Positions 8,570 through 17,439 of a DNA stretch of 64,000 nt are shown here, one piece after another. Position 1 is the first letter of the stretch. Each line of letters opens with the position of its first letter. This DNA is from Alistipes indistinctus YIT 12060 (GTDB lineage: Bacteria > Bacteroidota > Bacteroidia > Bacteroidales > Rikenellaceae): NCBI RefSeq assembly GCF_025144995.1, contig NZ_CP102250.1:1922001-1986000 (forward strand), read 5' to 3'. The translations under genes and the position numbers were made by a program. The notes under the pieces are model-generated. The model did no database searches and was not told the DNA's origin. It saw nothing but the letters and a program-made list of their open reading frames with translations.

Positions 8570-8809
8570 GCGACGGAGGTTGGCCGGTTTTTTGTTAGAT
8601 AATAAAACGATACATCCCGACGTTTGTTAAACGAGTTGCAGAAGAGCGGCTTAATATGCGTGCTGGAATTGTAAAATACAGTATATCAGGGTGTTTATTT
8701 TTAAATAAAACGTGTGAAAATTTTGGGCCGGTTTTTGCTGAGGCTCTTTCCGGCGTAGGAACAAGATAAAATTGAAAGAGTTAGCCCGGGATTTTCTTTA
8801 AAAAAATAT

Positions 8810-8850
8810 TACTTTTGTGCCAGTTTATAAAAAATAATAGTATATATTTG
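8810..8850 (+). promoter_or_regulatory. Two candidate -7 boxes upstream of the HU gene
   Basis: TACTTTTG at 8810-8817 and TATATTTG at 8843-8850 both match TAnnTTTG within a strongly AT-rich, gene-free 350-base stretch (8570-8919). Neither has a well-spaced TTG, so the active start cannot be chosen. A highly expressed HU gene with a 70-100 base leader fits either. Confidence 0.55.
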
Positions 8851-8919
8851 CAATTCCTCCCACTTGGCACGATGGAGAGGCGGCGCAAAAAGGATCAAAT
8901 AATTTAAAATATTTCAATC

Positions 8920-9204
8920 ATGACAAAGGCGGATATTGTTAACGAAATTTCGAAAAGCACAGGCGTGGAGAAAGCCCAGGTGCAGCAGATCGTGGAATCT
9001 TTCATGGAATCCATCAAGGATTCGCTCACGGCCAACAAGAACGTTTACCTGCGCGGTTTCGGTTCTTTCATCGTAAAGCGCCGCGCCGAGAAAGTGGCCC
9101 GCAACATCTCGAAGAATACCACGATTACGATTCCTGCTCACAACATCCCGGCGTTCAAACCGGCCAAGAGCTTTGCAGGCAAGGTGAAAACTCACACTAA
9201 ATAA
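8920..9204 (+). CDS. HU-family DNA-binding protein
   Basis: A 94-residue histone-like protein of the HU/IHF superfamily: N-terminal helices (TKADIVNEISKSTGVEKAQV), the core RGFGSFIVKRRAEKVARN and the beta-arm region with the conserved Pro (TITIPAHNIPAFKPAK). It bends and compacts DNA as a dimer. It sits downstream of a long AT-rich leader and is followed by a tiny basic protein gene and RNase G. Confidence 0.95.
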   Translation: MTKADIVNEISKSTGVEKAQVQQIVESFMESIKDSLTANKNVYLRGFGSFIVKRRAEKVARNISKNTTITIPAHNIPAFKPAKSFAGKVKTHTK

Positions 9205-9232
9205 TTATTCGGTTTACTAAAACAAAATTGCT

Positions 9233-9325
9233 ATGCCAAGCGGTAAGAAAAGAAAACGGCATAAGATGGCTACCCACAAGCGTAAAAAACGCCTGCGCAA
9301 GAACAGACACAAAAAGAACAAGTAG
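9233..9325 (+). CDS. 30-residue basic protein, AURKAIP1/COX24 (mS38)-like
   Basis: ATG 9233 to TAG 9325 encodes 30 residues, about two thirds Lys, Arg or His (begins MPSGKKRKRHKMATHKRKKR). It resembles the short Bacteroidota proteins with an AURKAIP1/COX24 domain, related to the mitochondrial small-subunit ribosomal protein mS38. A role on the ribosome is therefore plausible but inferred. It lies 28 bases after HU and ends just before a terminator, so the pair probably shares one transcript. Confidence 0.8.
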   Translation: MPSGKKRKRHKMATHKRKKRLRKNRHKKNK

Positions 9326-9349
9326 GTAGCTCACTTATGTAAGACAGTC

Positions 9350-9390
9350 ATAAACCTAAAGTGCCGCTTTCGGGGCTTTAGGTTTATTTG
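9350..9390 (+). terminator. Terminator after HU / small basic protein
   Basis: A 12-bp stem ATAAACCTAAAG/CTTTAGGTTTAT (9350-9361 with 9376-9387) with a 14-base loop is followed by TTTG. It may act in both directions, and the stretch up to rng contains no other gene. Confidence 0.8.
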
Positions 9391-9434
9391 CATTACGCAT
9401 GAGGCCCATGCCACTGCAACGCAGGCCCGTCGGA

Positions 9435-9449
9435 GCCCGGATTCCGGGC
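9435..9449 (+). other. GC-rich hairpin in the RNase G leader
   Basis: GCCCGG-ATT-CCGGGC is the clearest element in a 160-base GC-rich leader before rng. RNase E/G leaders in other bacteria can mediate autoregulation; here that is only a possibility. Confidence 0.35.
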
Positions 9450-9550
9450 CGCGGCTTGCCGGACGCCAGTGAAGAACCCCGGAAGAGGTTCGTTCCCGGC
9501 GGGGATGACCTTCCGCAGCGGCCGTGCTGCTGATAGTACAAAACGAAACA

Positions 9551-11095
9551 ATGAATAAAGAGTTAATAATCAATGTAACTGCCAGTGAAATAACCATTGC
9601 GCTGTTCGAAGACAAACAGCTGGTCGAGCTGACCAAGGAGCAGTCCCGTTCGGGCTATGCGGTGGGCGACATTTACATGGGCAAGGTCAAGAAGATCATG
9701 CCCGGGTTGAATGCCGCCTTCGTCAATGTCGGTCACGAGAAGGATGGTTTCATTCATTACCTCGACCTGGGGCCCCAGTTCACCTCGCTGCAGAAGATGG
9801 TGAATATCCTCACCAATAACAAGCGGTCGATCAATTTCGAAGGGCTCAAACTCGAAAAACCGCTCGGCAAGTCGGGCAAAATAGCGAGCCATATCGCCAG
9901 CGGGCAGACGATCCTCGTACAGGTGGCCAAGGAGGCCATTTCGACCAAGGGGCCGCGCCTCACTTCCGACATCTCGCTCGCCGGTCGCAACGTGGTACTG
10001 ATCCCGTTCTCCGGCAAAATTTCGATATCGCAGAAAATCCGCTCGAACGAAGAGCGCAACCGGCTCAAGAAGATCGCTTCGGGTGTGCTGCCGAATAATT
10101 ACGGCGTGATTATCCGTACCGCCGCCGCAGGCCATCCGGCCGAAGATGTCGAACAGGATATCCTCGCACTCGTCCACAAGTGGGAGAAGGCGATGGAGAA
10201 CCTCAAGCAGCAGAATGCGCCTTCGCTCGTGCTCGGTGAGATGAACCGCACGACGACGATGATCCGCGACCTGCTCAACGGTTCGTTCAGCAATATTTAT
10301 ATCGACGACCAGGCCACTTATGAAGAGGTCCGCGACTATATCCGCACGATCGTTCCCGAAAAGGAGAAGATCGTAAAACTATACAAGGGCAACGTTCCTA
10401 TTTTCGACAACTTCGACGTGTCGAAGCAGATCATGTCCCTCTTTGCGAAGTATGTATCGCTGCGCAAGGGTGCCTACCTGATCATCGAGCGCACCGAAGC
10501 GCTCCACGTCGTGGATGTCAACAGCGGCAACCGTGCGAAGGTCGACGACGACCAGGAGCGCACGGCGATGGACGTGAACCTCGCGGCGGCGGCCGAGATC
10601 GCGCGCCAGTTGCGGCTGAGGGACATGGGGGGGATTATCGTGATCGACTTTATCGACCTGCACAAGAGTGAAAACCGCAATGCGTTGGTCGAGGAGATGC
10701 GCAAGCTGATGGCTGCCGACCGCGCCAAGCATACGATCCTGCCGCTGTCGAAGTTCGGCCTGATGCAGATTACGCGCCAGCGGGTGCGGCCCGAGACGCA
10801 GGTCGATATGCGTGAGGTCTGTCCGGCCTGCCACGGTACCGGTACGGTGACTCCCGCGGCGTTGCTCGACGAACAGATCGAGAACCAGATCGCCTATTTC
10901 GCACAGGATCGCGGGGAGCGCTATATCCGCGTGAGGGTGAATCCCGTGGTTGCGGCTTTCCTGAAAAAAGGACTCTTCTCGCTGCGCCTGCGCTGGATGA
11001 TGCGTTACAAATGCTTTATCCGCGTCGTCGCAAACAGCCATACCGGAATTATCGAAACCAAATTCTTCGACCGGCGGAACAAGGAGCTCGTCTGA
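9551..11095 (+). CDS. rng: Ribonuclease G/E
   Basis: 514 residues, the length of RNase G rather than RNase E with its long C-terminal scaffold. An S1 RNA-binding domain starts near residue 38 (VGDIYMGKVKKIMPGLNAAFVNVG). The DNase-I-like catalytic part includes DVNSG and GGIIVIDFIDL with its metal-binding Asp residues, and the zinc-link CPACHGTG follows. It makes 5'-end-dependent cuts in rRNA precursors and mRNAs. ATG 9551 starts the natural MNKELIINV N-terminus; an in-frame GTG at 9524 would add nine residues. Confidence 0.93.
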   Translation: MNKELIINVTASEITIALFEDKQLVELTKEQSRSGYAVGDIYMGKVKKIMPGLNAAFVNVGHEKDGFIHYLDLGPQFTSLQKMVNILTNNKRSINFEGLKLEKPLGKSGKIASHIASGQTILVQVAKEAISTKGPRLTSDISLAGRNVVLIPFSGKISISQKIRSNEERNRLKKIASGVLPNNYGVIIRTAAAGHPAEDVEQDILALVHKWEKAMENLKQQNAPSLVLGEMNRTTTMIRDLLNGSFSNIYIDDQATYEEVRDYIRTIVPEKEKIVKLYKGNVPIFDNFDVSKQIMSLFAKYVSLRKGAYLIIERTEALHVVDVNSGNRAKVDDDQERTAMDVNLAAAAEIARQLRLRDMGGIIVIDFIDLHKSENRNALVEEMRKLMAADRAKHTILPLSKFGLMQITRQRVRPETQVDMREVCPACHGTGTVTPAALLDEQIENQIAYFAQDRGERYIRVRVNPVVAAFLKKGLFSLRLRWMMRYKCFIRVVANSHTGIIETKFFDRRNKELV

Positions 11096-11155
11096 AAATT
11101 TTTTCGGCTCTGCGCTGGGTTTTGCCGCCCGATTATTTGTCGCCAGATTGATTGA

Positions 11156-14100
11156 ATGACCGCTCAGCAGTTACAGGAACTGTTCCTGTCGCAGCCATCC
11201 TACCGGGAGTTGCTGCGGCAGTTGGAGAACCGGGGAACGACCGTCGGGTTGGATTCGCTGGTCGGTTCCTCATATTCGCTCGTGGCTGCCGGTGCCGTGC
11301 GCGAGCGGGGCGGCGTCCATGTGTTCGTGATGGAGGACCGCGATGCGGCGGGTTACCTGTACAACGACCTTTCCCCTTTTCTGGACGAAGAGCGGCTGCT
11401 CTTTTTCCCGACCGCCTACAAACGTTCGATCCAATTCGGGCAGGAAGATCCTTCGGGCATCGTGCAGCGCACCGCTGCCCTCAATGCGGTAAAGAACTTT
11501 ACGGACGGTTACCTGGCGATTTGTACCTACCCCGAGGCGCTGGTCGAGAAGGTGGTGGGCATGCAACGCCTGCGGGAGAGCATTCTCACGATCCGTGTAG
11601 GCGATACGCTGTCGACTTCGACGATCGAGGAGATTCTCGCCGATAACGGTTTCGAGCGCGTCGAGTTCGTTTATGAACCGGGGCAGTATTCGGTGCGCGG
11701 CGGAATTGTCGACATCTTTTCTTTTTCCGATAACAAGCCCTACCGAATCGACCTGTTCGGCGACGAAGTCGATTCGATCCGCCATTTCGACCTCTCTTCG
11801 CAGTTGTCGGTAGACCGCCTGCAGCAGATCGAGGTCGTGCCCAACCTCAAGGATGCCGTTTCGGGCCGGGAGCGGGTTTCGTTTCCGGCTTTTGCCGCAG
11901 GGGCGACCTATTGGCTCGACGACGGCGAGTATACGTTGAAGCGTTTCCAGGATATCCGGACCAAACTGCTCGGTGAGCTGGATGATCCGGCGCAGATCGA
12001 TACGTTGGTAACGGGCCGTAAGGGATTCCTAGCCGATACGGCCGGTGCAACGATGGTACTGCTCAAGGATAACTGCCAGGAGCGCGCCGCCGATGCGACG
12101 ATCTCATTCCATACCTCGCCGCAGCCGCAGTTCAACAAGAAGTTCGAACTGCTGGCCGACGACATCCGCGACAACCGCGAAAAGGGCTATACCACCTGCC
12201 TGCTTACCGAGAACAAGGCGCAGATCGAGCGCCTGCGTAACATTTTCAACTCGATGGGCGAGCGCGACGTGCCGTTCGAGGCGGTCGGCGTTACGCTGCA
12301 CGCCGGTTTTATCGACCACGCCTCGCGGTATTGTTTCTATACCGACCACCAGCTTTTCGACCGGTACCACCGCTACCAGATTCGCGGCGGGATCGACCGC
12401 AGCGAAAGCCTCACGATCCAGGAACTTAATGAGTTGAAAGTTGGCGACTATGTCGTGCATATCGACCATGGGGTGGGACGTTTCGGCGGCCTGACGCGTA
12501 CGGTCGAGAACGGCAAGGTTCATGAGGCGATCAAACTGGTCTACCGCGACAACGACGTGCTGCTGGTCAACGTCCATGCGCTGCACCGCATCAGCAAGTA
12601 TAAAGATAAGGACAGCGAGCCGCCGAAGATTTACAAACTGGGTTCGGGCGCATGGCAGCGCATGAAGCAGAACACCAAGAAGGCGGTCAAGGACATTGCC
12701 CGCGAACTGATCGCGCTTTATGCCCGGCGCAAGGCGAGCGACGGCTTTGCGTTTTCGCCGGATAGCTTTCTGCAATACGAGCTGGAAGCGTCGTTCATTT
12801 ACGAGGACACGCCCGACCAGCAGGCTGCGACGCAGGCTGTGAAAGCCGATATGGAGGCGCGCACGCCGATGGACCGGCTCGTGTGCGGCGATGTGGGCTT
12901 CGGCAAGACCGAAGTGGCGATCCGCGCCGCTTTCAAGGCCGTCACCGATTCCAAACAGGTGGCCGTGCTGGTGCCTACGACGATCCTTGCATTGCAGCAT
13001 TACCGTACTTTCAGCGAGCGGCTCAAGGAGTTCCCGGTGCGCATCGAGCACCTGAGCCGCGCGAAGAGTACCGCAGAGGTCAACCAGATATTGAAGGATG
13101 TGGCCGACGGCCGGATCGACATCCTGATCGGCACGCACAAGATTCTGGGCAAGAATGTCGGGTTCAAGGACCTCGGATTGCTGATTATCGACGAAGAGCA
13201 AAAGTTCGGGGTGGCGGCCAAGGAGAAGCTGCGCCAATTGAGGGCCGACGTGGACACGCTGACGATGACCGCTACGCCGATTCCGCGTACGCTGCAGTTT
13301 TCGCTGATGGGTTCGCGCGACCTGTCGGTCATCTCGACCCCGCCGCCCAACCGACAGCCGGTCTCAACCGAGAGCCATCTGTTCGACGAGGAGCTGATTC
13401 GCGAGGCGGTCGATTACGAACTCCAGCGCGGCGGGCAGGTCTATTTCGTGCACAACAAGGTCGAGACGATCGACAACGTCCGCCGCATGGTCGGGCAACT
13501 TTGCCCGAAGGCGCGCGTGGCGGTGGGACACGGGCAGATGCCGGCCCAGCAACTCGAAAAGCTGATGATGGACTTTATCTACGGCGAGTTCGACGTGCTG
13601 GTGGCCACGACGATCGTCGAGTCGGGCGTCGACGTGCCCAATGCCAATACGATCATCATCAACAACGCGCAGAACTTCGGACTGAGCGATCTGCACCAAC
13701 TCCGGGGCCGTGTGGGGCGGTCGAACCGCAAGGCTTTCTGTTACTTGCTCACGCCCCCCGAGGAGATGCTTTCGAGCGACGCACGGCGGAGGCTGCGGGC
13801 CATCGAGGAGTTTTCCGACCTGGGGGCCGGCTTCAATATTGCGATGCAGGACCTCGATATCCGTGGGGCGGGCAATCTGTTGGGTGGTGAGCAGAGCGGA
13901 TTTATCGCCGATATCGGCTTTGAGACCTACCAGAAAATCCTCTCGGAAGCGATGGCCGAACTGCGCGAAGAGGAGTTTGCCAAAGCGGCCGAGGCCGGCC
14001 GGACGATTGCTTCCGGCGACGTTGCATTGCAGGGCGGATCTGTGCATTCGGTTCCGGGCGGTTCCATAGCCGGGCAGGCGGACATGAACGGTTCGGCATT

Positions 14101-14623
14101 CCCTGGCGTGACATCCCCGCAAGATGGGGGGGGGACCGTCGCCTATATTTCCGACTGTCAGATCGAGACCGATCGCGAGGCGGTGATTCCCGACAGTTAT
14201 GTGAGCAGTGCCGGCGAGAAGCTGCGGCTCTACCGCGAGTTGGACAGTATTACCGATGAGGAGCGCCTTGCCCGGTTCGAATCGCAGTTGACCGACCGTT
14301 TCGGCGACATTCCCACTGCGACGCACGAGCTGTTCGACATCGTGAGGCTCAGGTGGATCTGTATCCGGCTCGGATTCGAGAAGGCGATCGTTAAAAACGG
14401 CATCATGATTCTGCAATTCGTTCACAACCAGAAATCTGCCTATTATAAAAGTGAACTTTTCGGGCGAATCCTGCGGGTTTCGACGCGGCCGGGCAGTAAA
14501 TTTATTTTCCGCCAGAACAATAATAAGCTCTCTGTGGTAGTTAGAAGTATTAAAGATATCGCAGCGGCCGCCGCGACGCTCCGGGAACTGGAGACCGAGG
14601 CCGCAAAACAGCCGACCGCATGA
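11156..14623 (+). CDS. mfd: Transcription-repair coupling factor
   Basis: 1155 residues. Mfd removes RNA polymerase stalled at DNA damage and recruits UvrA. In order: an N-terminal UvrB-like region, the CarD-like RNA-polymerase-interacting domain (LKVGDYVVHIDHGVGRFGGL, about residues 427-500), RecG-like translocase lobes with Walker A GDVGFGKTE (about 579) and DEEQ box IIDEEQKFG (about 677-685), the GRVGRSNRKAFCYLL region, and the C-terminal D7 domain. A Gly/Ser/Val-rich stretch at about residues 955-995 looks like a poorly conserved linker insertion before D7. It overlaps coaX by four bases. Confidence 0.97.
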   Translation: MTAQQLQELFLSQPSYRELLRQLENRGTTVGLDSLVGSSYSLVAAGAVRERGGVHVFVMEDRDAAGYLYNDLSPFLDEERLLFFPTAYKRSIQFGQEDPSGIVQRTAALNAVKNFTDGYLAICTYPEALVEKVVGMQRLRESILTIRVGDTLSTSTIEEILADNGFERVEFVYEPGQYSVRGGIVDIFSFSDNKPYRIDLFGDEVDSIRHFDLSSQLSVDRLQQIEVVPNLKDAVSGRERVSFPAFAAGATYWLDDGEYTLKRFQDIRTKLLGELDDPAQIDTLVTGRKGFLADTAGATMVLLKDNCQERAADATISFHTSPQPQFNKKFELLADDIRDNREKGYTTCLLTENKAQIERLRNIFNSMGERDVPFEAVGVTLHAGFIDHASRYCFYTDHQLFDRYHRYQIRGGIDRSESLTIQELNELKVGDYVVHIDHGVGRFGGLTRTVENGKVHEAIKLVYRDNDVLLVNVHALHRISKYKDKDSEPPKIYKLGSGAWQRMKQNTKKAVKDIARELIALYARRKASDGFAFSPDSFLQYELEASFIYEDTPDQQAATQAVKADMEARTPMDRLVCGDVGFGKTEVAIRAAFKAVTDSKQVAVLVPTTILALQHYRTFSERLKEFPVRIEHLSRAKSTAEVNQILKDVADGRIDILIGTHKILGKNVGFKDLGLLIIDEEQKFGVAAKEKLRQLRADVDTLTMTATPIPRTLQFSLMGSRDLSVISTPPPNRQPVSTESHLFDEELIREAVDYELQRGGQVYFVHNKVETIDNVRRMVGQLCPKARVAVGHGQMPAQQLEKLMMDFIYGEFDVLVATTIVESGVDVPNANTIIINNAQNFGLSDLHQLRGRVGRSNRKAFCYLLTPPEEMLSSDARRRLRAIEEFSDLGAGFNIAMQDLDIRGAGNLLGGEQSGFIADIGFETYQKILSEAMAELREEEFAKAAEAGRTIASGDVALQGGSVHSVPGGSIAGQADMNGSAFPGVTSPQDGGGTVAYISDCQIETDREAVIPDSYVSSAGEKLRLYRELDSITDEERLARFESQLTDRFGDIPTATHELFDIVRLRWICIRLGFEKAIVKNGIMILQFVHNQKSAYYKSELFGRILRVSTRPGSKFIFRQNNNKLSVVVRSIKDIAAAAATLRELETEAAKQPTA

Positions 14624-15351
14624 ATCTAGCCATCGACATCGGAAACACATGCGCCAAACTGGCCGTTATCGAAAACGGGCAGGTGGTCGATTTCTTCAAA
14701 ACCGACACGTTGTCGGAAGTCTACCTCGAGCAACTGCTCGAGAATTTTCCCGATATTACCGGGGCGATCCTCATTTCGGTGCACGAAGATTCCGATGCGC
14801 CCATCGAGGCGTTGCTCCGGCGCCGTTTGGGGCGTTTCATTCGTTTCGGTCACGGTGTTCCCGTCCCGATCCGCAACGGTTATGCGACGCCCGATACGCT
14901 CGGTGCCGACCGTCTGGCCGCCGCCGTCGGGGCGGCTACGCTCTATCCGGGTAACAACGTGCTGATCGTCGATTTCGGAACGGCGATCACGTTCGATTTC
15001 GTCTCGGCGGAAGGGGAATTTCTCGGTGGCAATATCTCGCCCGGGGCGGCAACGCGTTTCAGAGCGCTGCACCACTTCACACGCAAACTGCCGCTGTGCG
15101 AACTGATTGACCGGGAAGTGTTCATGGGCCGCGACACGGTGAGCGCTATCGAAGGCGGCGTCGTGAACGGCATTGTCTATGAGGTCGAAGGCTATATCCG
15201 CGACTTGGAGCGGAAATATGACGGCCTGCGTATAATTTTTACCGGAGGCGACAGTAATTTTTTTGCCAAACGGGTAAAAAAACCGATATTTGCAACTTAT
15301 GATCTGGTCGCTTACGGCCTGAACCGAATATTAGAGTACAATGCGAAATAG
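14620..15351 (+). CDS. coaX: Type III pantothenate kinase
   Basis: 243 residues. It phosphorylates pantothenate, the first step of CoA synthesis, with the ASKHA fold. Motifs are DIGNTCAKLAV (phosphate-binding loop, residues 5-15), the substrate-binding GADRLAAAVGAA, and DFGTAITFDFV. It overlaps mfd at its start (ATGA) and the next gene at its end. The pantothenate-making genes panC and panD are also in this window, 19 kb away. Confidence 0.95.
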   Translation: MNLAIDIGNTCAKLAVIENGQVVDFFKTDTLSEVYLEQLLENFPDITGAILISVHEDSDAPIEALLRRRLGRFIRFGHGVPVPIRNGYATPDTLGADRLAAAVGAATLYPGNNVLIVDFGTAITFDFVSAEGEFLGGNISPGAATRFRALHHFTRKLPLCELIDREVFMGRDTVSAIEGGVVNGIVYEVEGYIRDLERKYDGLRIIFTGGDSNFFAKRVKKPIFATYDLVAYGLNRILEYNAK

Positions 15352-16696
15352 AAATCGTTTACTGGGCGCGATCGGGGCGCTGCTGCTGATCCTTCCCGCA
15401 TCCGCATTCGCCCAGGGCAGTAGTTTGAGCGCATTTTCTCCGTACACGTTCTACGGATTAGGCGATTTTTCGGTGCAGGGCCCGGCATTTCTCCGCTCGA
15501 TGGGCGGTATCGGCGTCGCGTATGCCAACGGCCGACGGATGAATTACCTGAACCCGGCTTCCTATTCGGCGGTCAATCCCCGTTCGGTGCTGTTCAATGT
15601 CGGTGGCGAGATGTACAATATCTATGCGAAAACGGCCGATTCGAAGACCAGCTATAACACTTTTAATGTCCGGGATGTCAGCATGCAGATTCCGCTGGCC
15701 AAACGGCTCGGCTTCGGTTTCAGCATGACGCCGCTGAGCGATGTGGGTTACCGTGTCAAGATGACCGAAATGGATCCGTTCATGCTTGCCAACGTTGGTA
15801 ATATCGTTTACGACTATGAAGGCGAAGGCAATACGACGCAGTTCAAATTCGGGTTGGGATGGTCGCCGTTCAAGAGATTCTCTTTCGGTGCCGACGTAAT
15901 TTATTATCACGGTGTGATCACGCGCAATTTCAATACGATTATCTCGCCGATGATCGAGGAGAAGCCCCAGCGCAGTATGCTCGGCACCCAGCGTGAAACC
16001 TATTCGCAGGCCGGTGTGACTTTGGGCATTCAGTACGATTTCATACTGAATGACAACCGGTCGTTTACCTTCGGTGCGACTTTCCGGCCGCGCGTCAATC
16101 TCCGGCCCGAAACGACCCGGACGATCGTGGCCAAGGACGTCTTTATCGACACGGTCGATTACAAGATCTCCCGTTCCGATTATTACCTGCCCTCTACGTT
16201 CACGGCGGGTCTGTATTACCAGACACGCAAGGTCGGCATGGGGCTCGACTATACGTTCGAAAAGTGGAAGGGCATTAACCAGTCCGACCTGATCGACGGT
16301 ATCCGTTACCGCAACAACAACTTTATCAAGGTGGGTATGCAGTTTACGCCGAACGCGCAGGATGTGCGGCGGTATTTCAACCGTTGTACCTACCGCGTCG
16401 GTTTCCGGTACAACAGCTACTACATGAATATCAACGACCACAATATCGACGATAAAGCGATCACGCTCGGTTTCGGTTTCCCGATCCGCCAGGGGCTGTC
16501 ATGCATCAATGTCGGTTTCGATTTCGGGCAGCGGGGCATGACCGCTTCCGGAATTTACACGGTACCGCCTTCGGAACCCGGCGGGCTTACCAGCCAGCGG
16601 GCCTACCAGATGGTGCGCGAGCGTTATTTCCGTGTTTCGGTCGAGCTGACGCTCTTCGGCGAAGACTATTGGTTCCTCAAACAGAAGTATCAGTAA
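15341..16696 (+). CDS. Outer-membrane beta-barrel protein, uncharacterised
   Basis: 451 residues with a clear signal peptide (hydrophobic core ending PASAFAQG). The mature protein begins SLSAFSPYTFYGLGD and has FLRSMGGIGVAYANG and YLNPASYSAVNPRS, a pattern seen in Bacteroidota FadL/PorV-like barrel proteins, with alternating aromatic beta-strands throughout and a late strand near VELTLFGEDYWF. Its role is unknown. The start overlaps the coaX stop by 11 bases, and lptC follows 13 bases later, suggesting an envelope-assembly operon. Confidence 0.8.
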   Translation: MRNRNRLLGAIGALLLILPASAFAQGSSLSAFSPYTFYGLGDFSVQGPAFLRSMGGIGVAYANGRRMNYLNPASYSAVNPRSVLFNVGGEMYNIYAKTADSKTSYNTFNVRDVSMQIPLAKRLGFGFSMTPLSDVGYRVKMTEMDPFMLANVGNIVYDYEGEGNTTQFKFGLGWSPFKRFSFGADVIYYHGVITRNFNTIISPMIEEKPQRSMLGTQRETYSQAGVTLGIQYDFILNDNRSFTFGATFRPRVNLRPETTRTIVAKDVFIDTVDYKISRSDYYLPSTFTAGLYYQTRKVGMGLDYTFEKWKGINQSDLIDGIRYRNNNFIKVGMQFTPNAQDVRRYFNRCTYRVGFRYNSYYMNINDHNIDDKAITLGFGFPIRQGLSCINVGFDFGQRGMTASGIYTVPPSEPGGLTSQRAYQMVRERYFRVSVELTLFGEDYWFLKQKYQ

Positions 16697-16709
16697 ACGC
16701 ATTTGCCGG

Positions 16710-17369
16710 GTGAAACGCCGCGACCCCATACGCCTTTCGGTAGCACTCCTCTTTTTAGCGGGTGCTATCTTGCTTTTTGGCTGCAAAGGAAAAAAGAGCG
16801 CCAAAGAGGAGGACGTGCAGAACATGATGACCCAGCAGAGCGAGAACCTGCGGCTGGTCTATTCGCAGAACGGCAACCTGTCGTACCGTTTTGAAACGCC
16901 GCTGCTGGAGCGCTACGAATTGGCGCGGGAACCCTACATGGAGTTCCGCAAAGGGGTCAAAGTCGAGACGTATAACGATACCACACACCTCGTCGAATCG
17001 ACGCTGACGGCCAATTATGCGATTTTCCTTGAAAACCAGCAATTGTGGGAGGCCAAGGGAAACGTAGTGGCGACCAATGCACAGGGTCAGAAGCTCGAGA
17101 CCGAGCAGCTTTTCTGGAATCAGAAGAGCAAACGCATTTATTCGAACGTCGATTCAAAGGTGACCCAGAAGGACGGTGTGATCCTCGGCGAGGGTTTCGA
17201 GTCCGACGAACAATTCCAGGATTTCATTTTCCGCCGTCCGAAAGGCAAGGTGGCCGTCGATACGGCCCCGAAGGAGCGGGCCGATTCGACCGGTTCGGGG
17301 CAGGCTGCCGCCGGGTCGTCGCTGCCGGTGATCCGCGAGGGGGAGGCGGTGGCCAAGCCGAAATCCTGA
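16710..17369 (+). CDS. lptC: LPS export system periplasmic protein LptC
   Basis: 219 residues from a GTG start (13 bases after the previous stop) giving MKRRDPIRLS, a hydrophobic segment and lipobox LFGC (Cys25). The mature part is a beta-jellyroll of the LptC/OstA type (LVESTLTANYAIFLENQQLWEAKGNV, then KLETEQLFWNQKSKRIYS), the fold that moves lipopolysaccharide between LptB2FG and LptA. The C-terminal 40 residues are Ala/Asp/Ser-rich and disordered. The anchor is a lipobox rather than the transmembrane helix of E. coli LptC. Confidence 0.85.
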   Translation: MKRRDPIRLSVALLFLAGAILLFGCKGKKSAKEEDVQNMMTQQSENLRLVYSQNGNLSYRFETPLLERYELAREPYMEFRKGVKVETYNDTTHLVESTLTANYAIFLENQQLWEAKGNVVATNAQGQKLETEQLFWNQKSKRIYSNVDSKVTQKDGVILGEGFESDEQFQDFIFRRPKGKVAVDTAPKERADSTGSGQAAAGSSLPVIREGEAVAKPKS

Positions 17370-17439
17370 TCAACGATGCACGGGCCTTTGACGGCCGGAT
17401 GCCTGTTTAACCTTTGCGATCTGGGGTCGCATCGATAAT

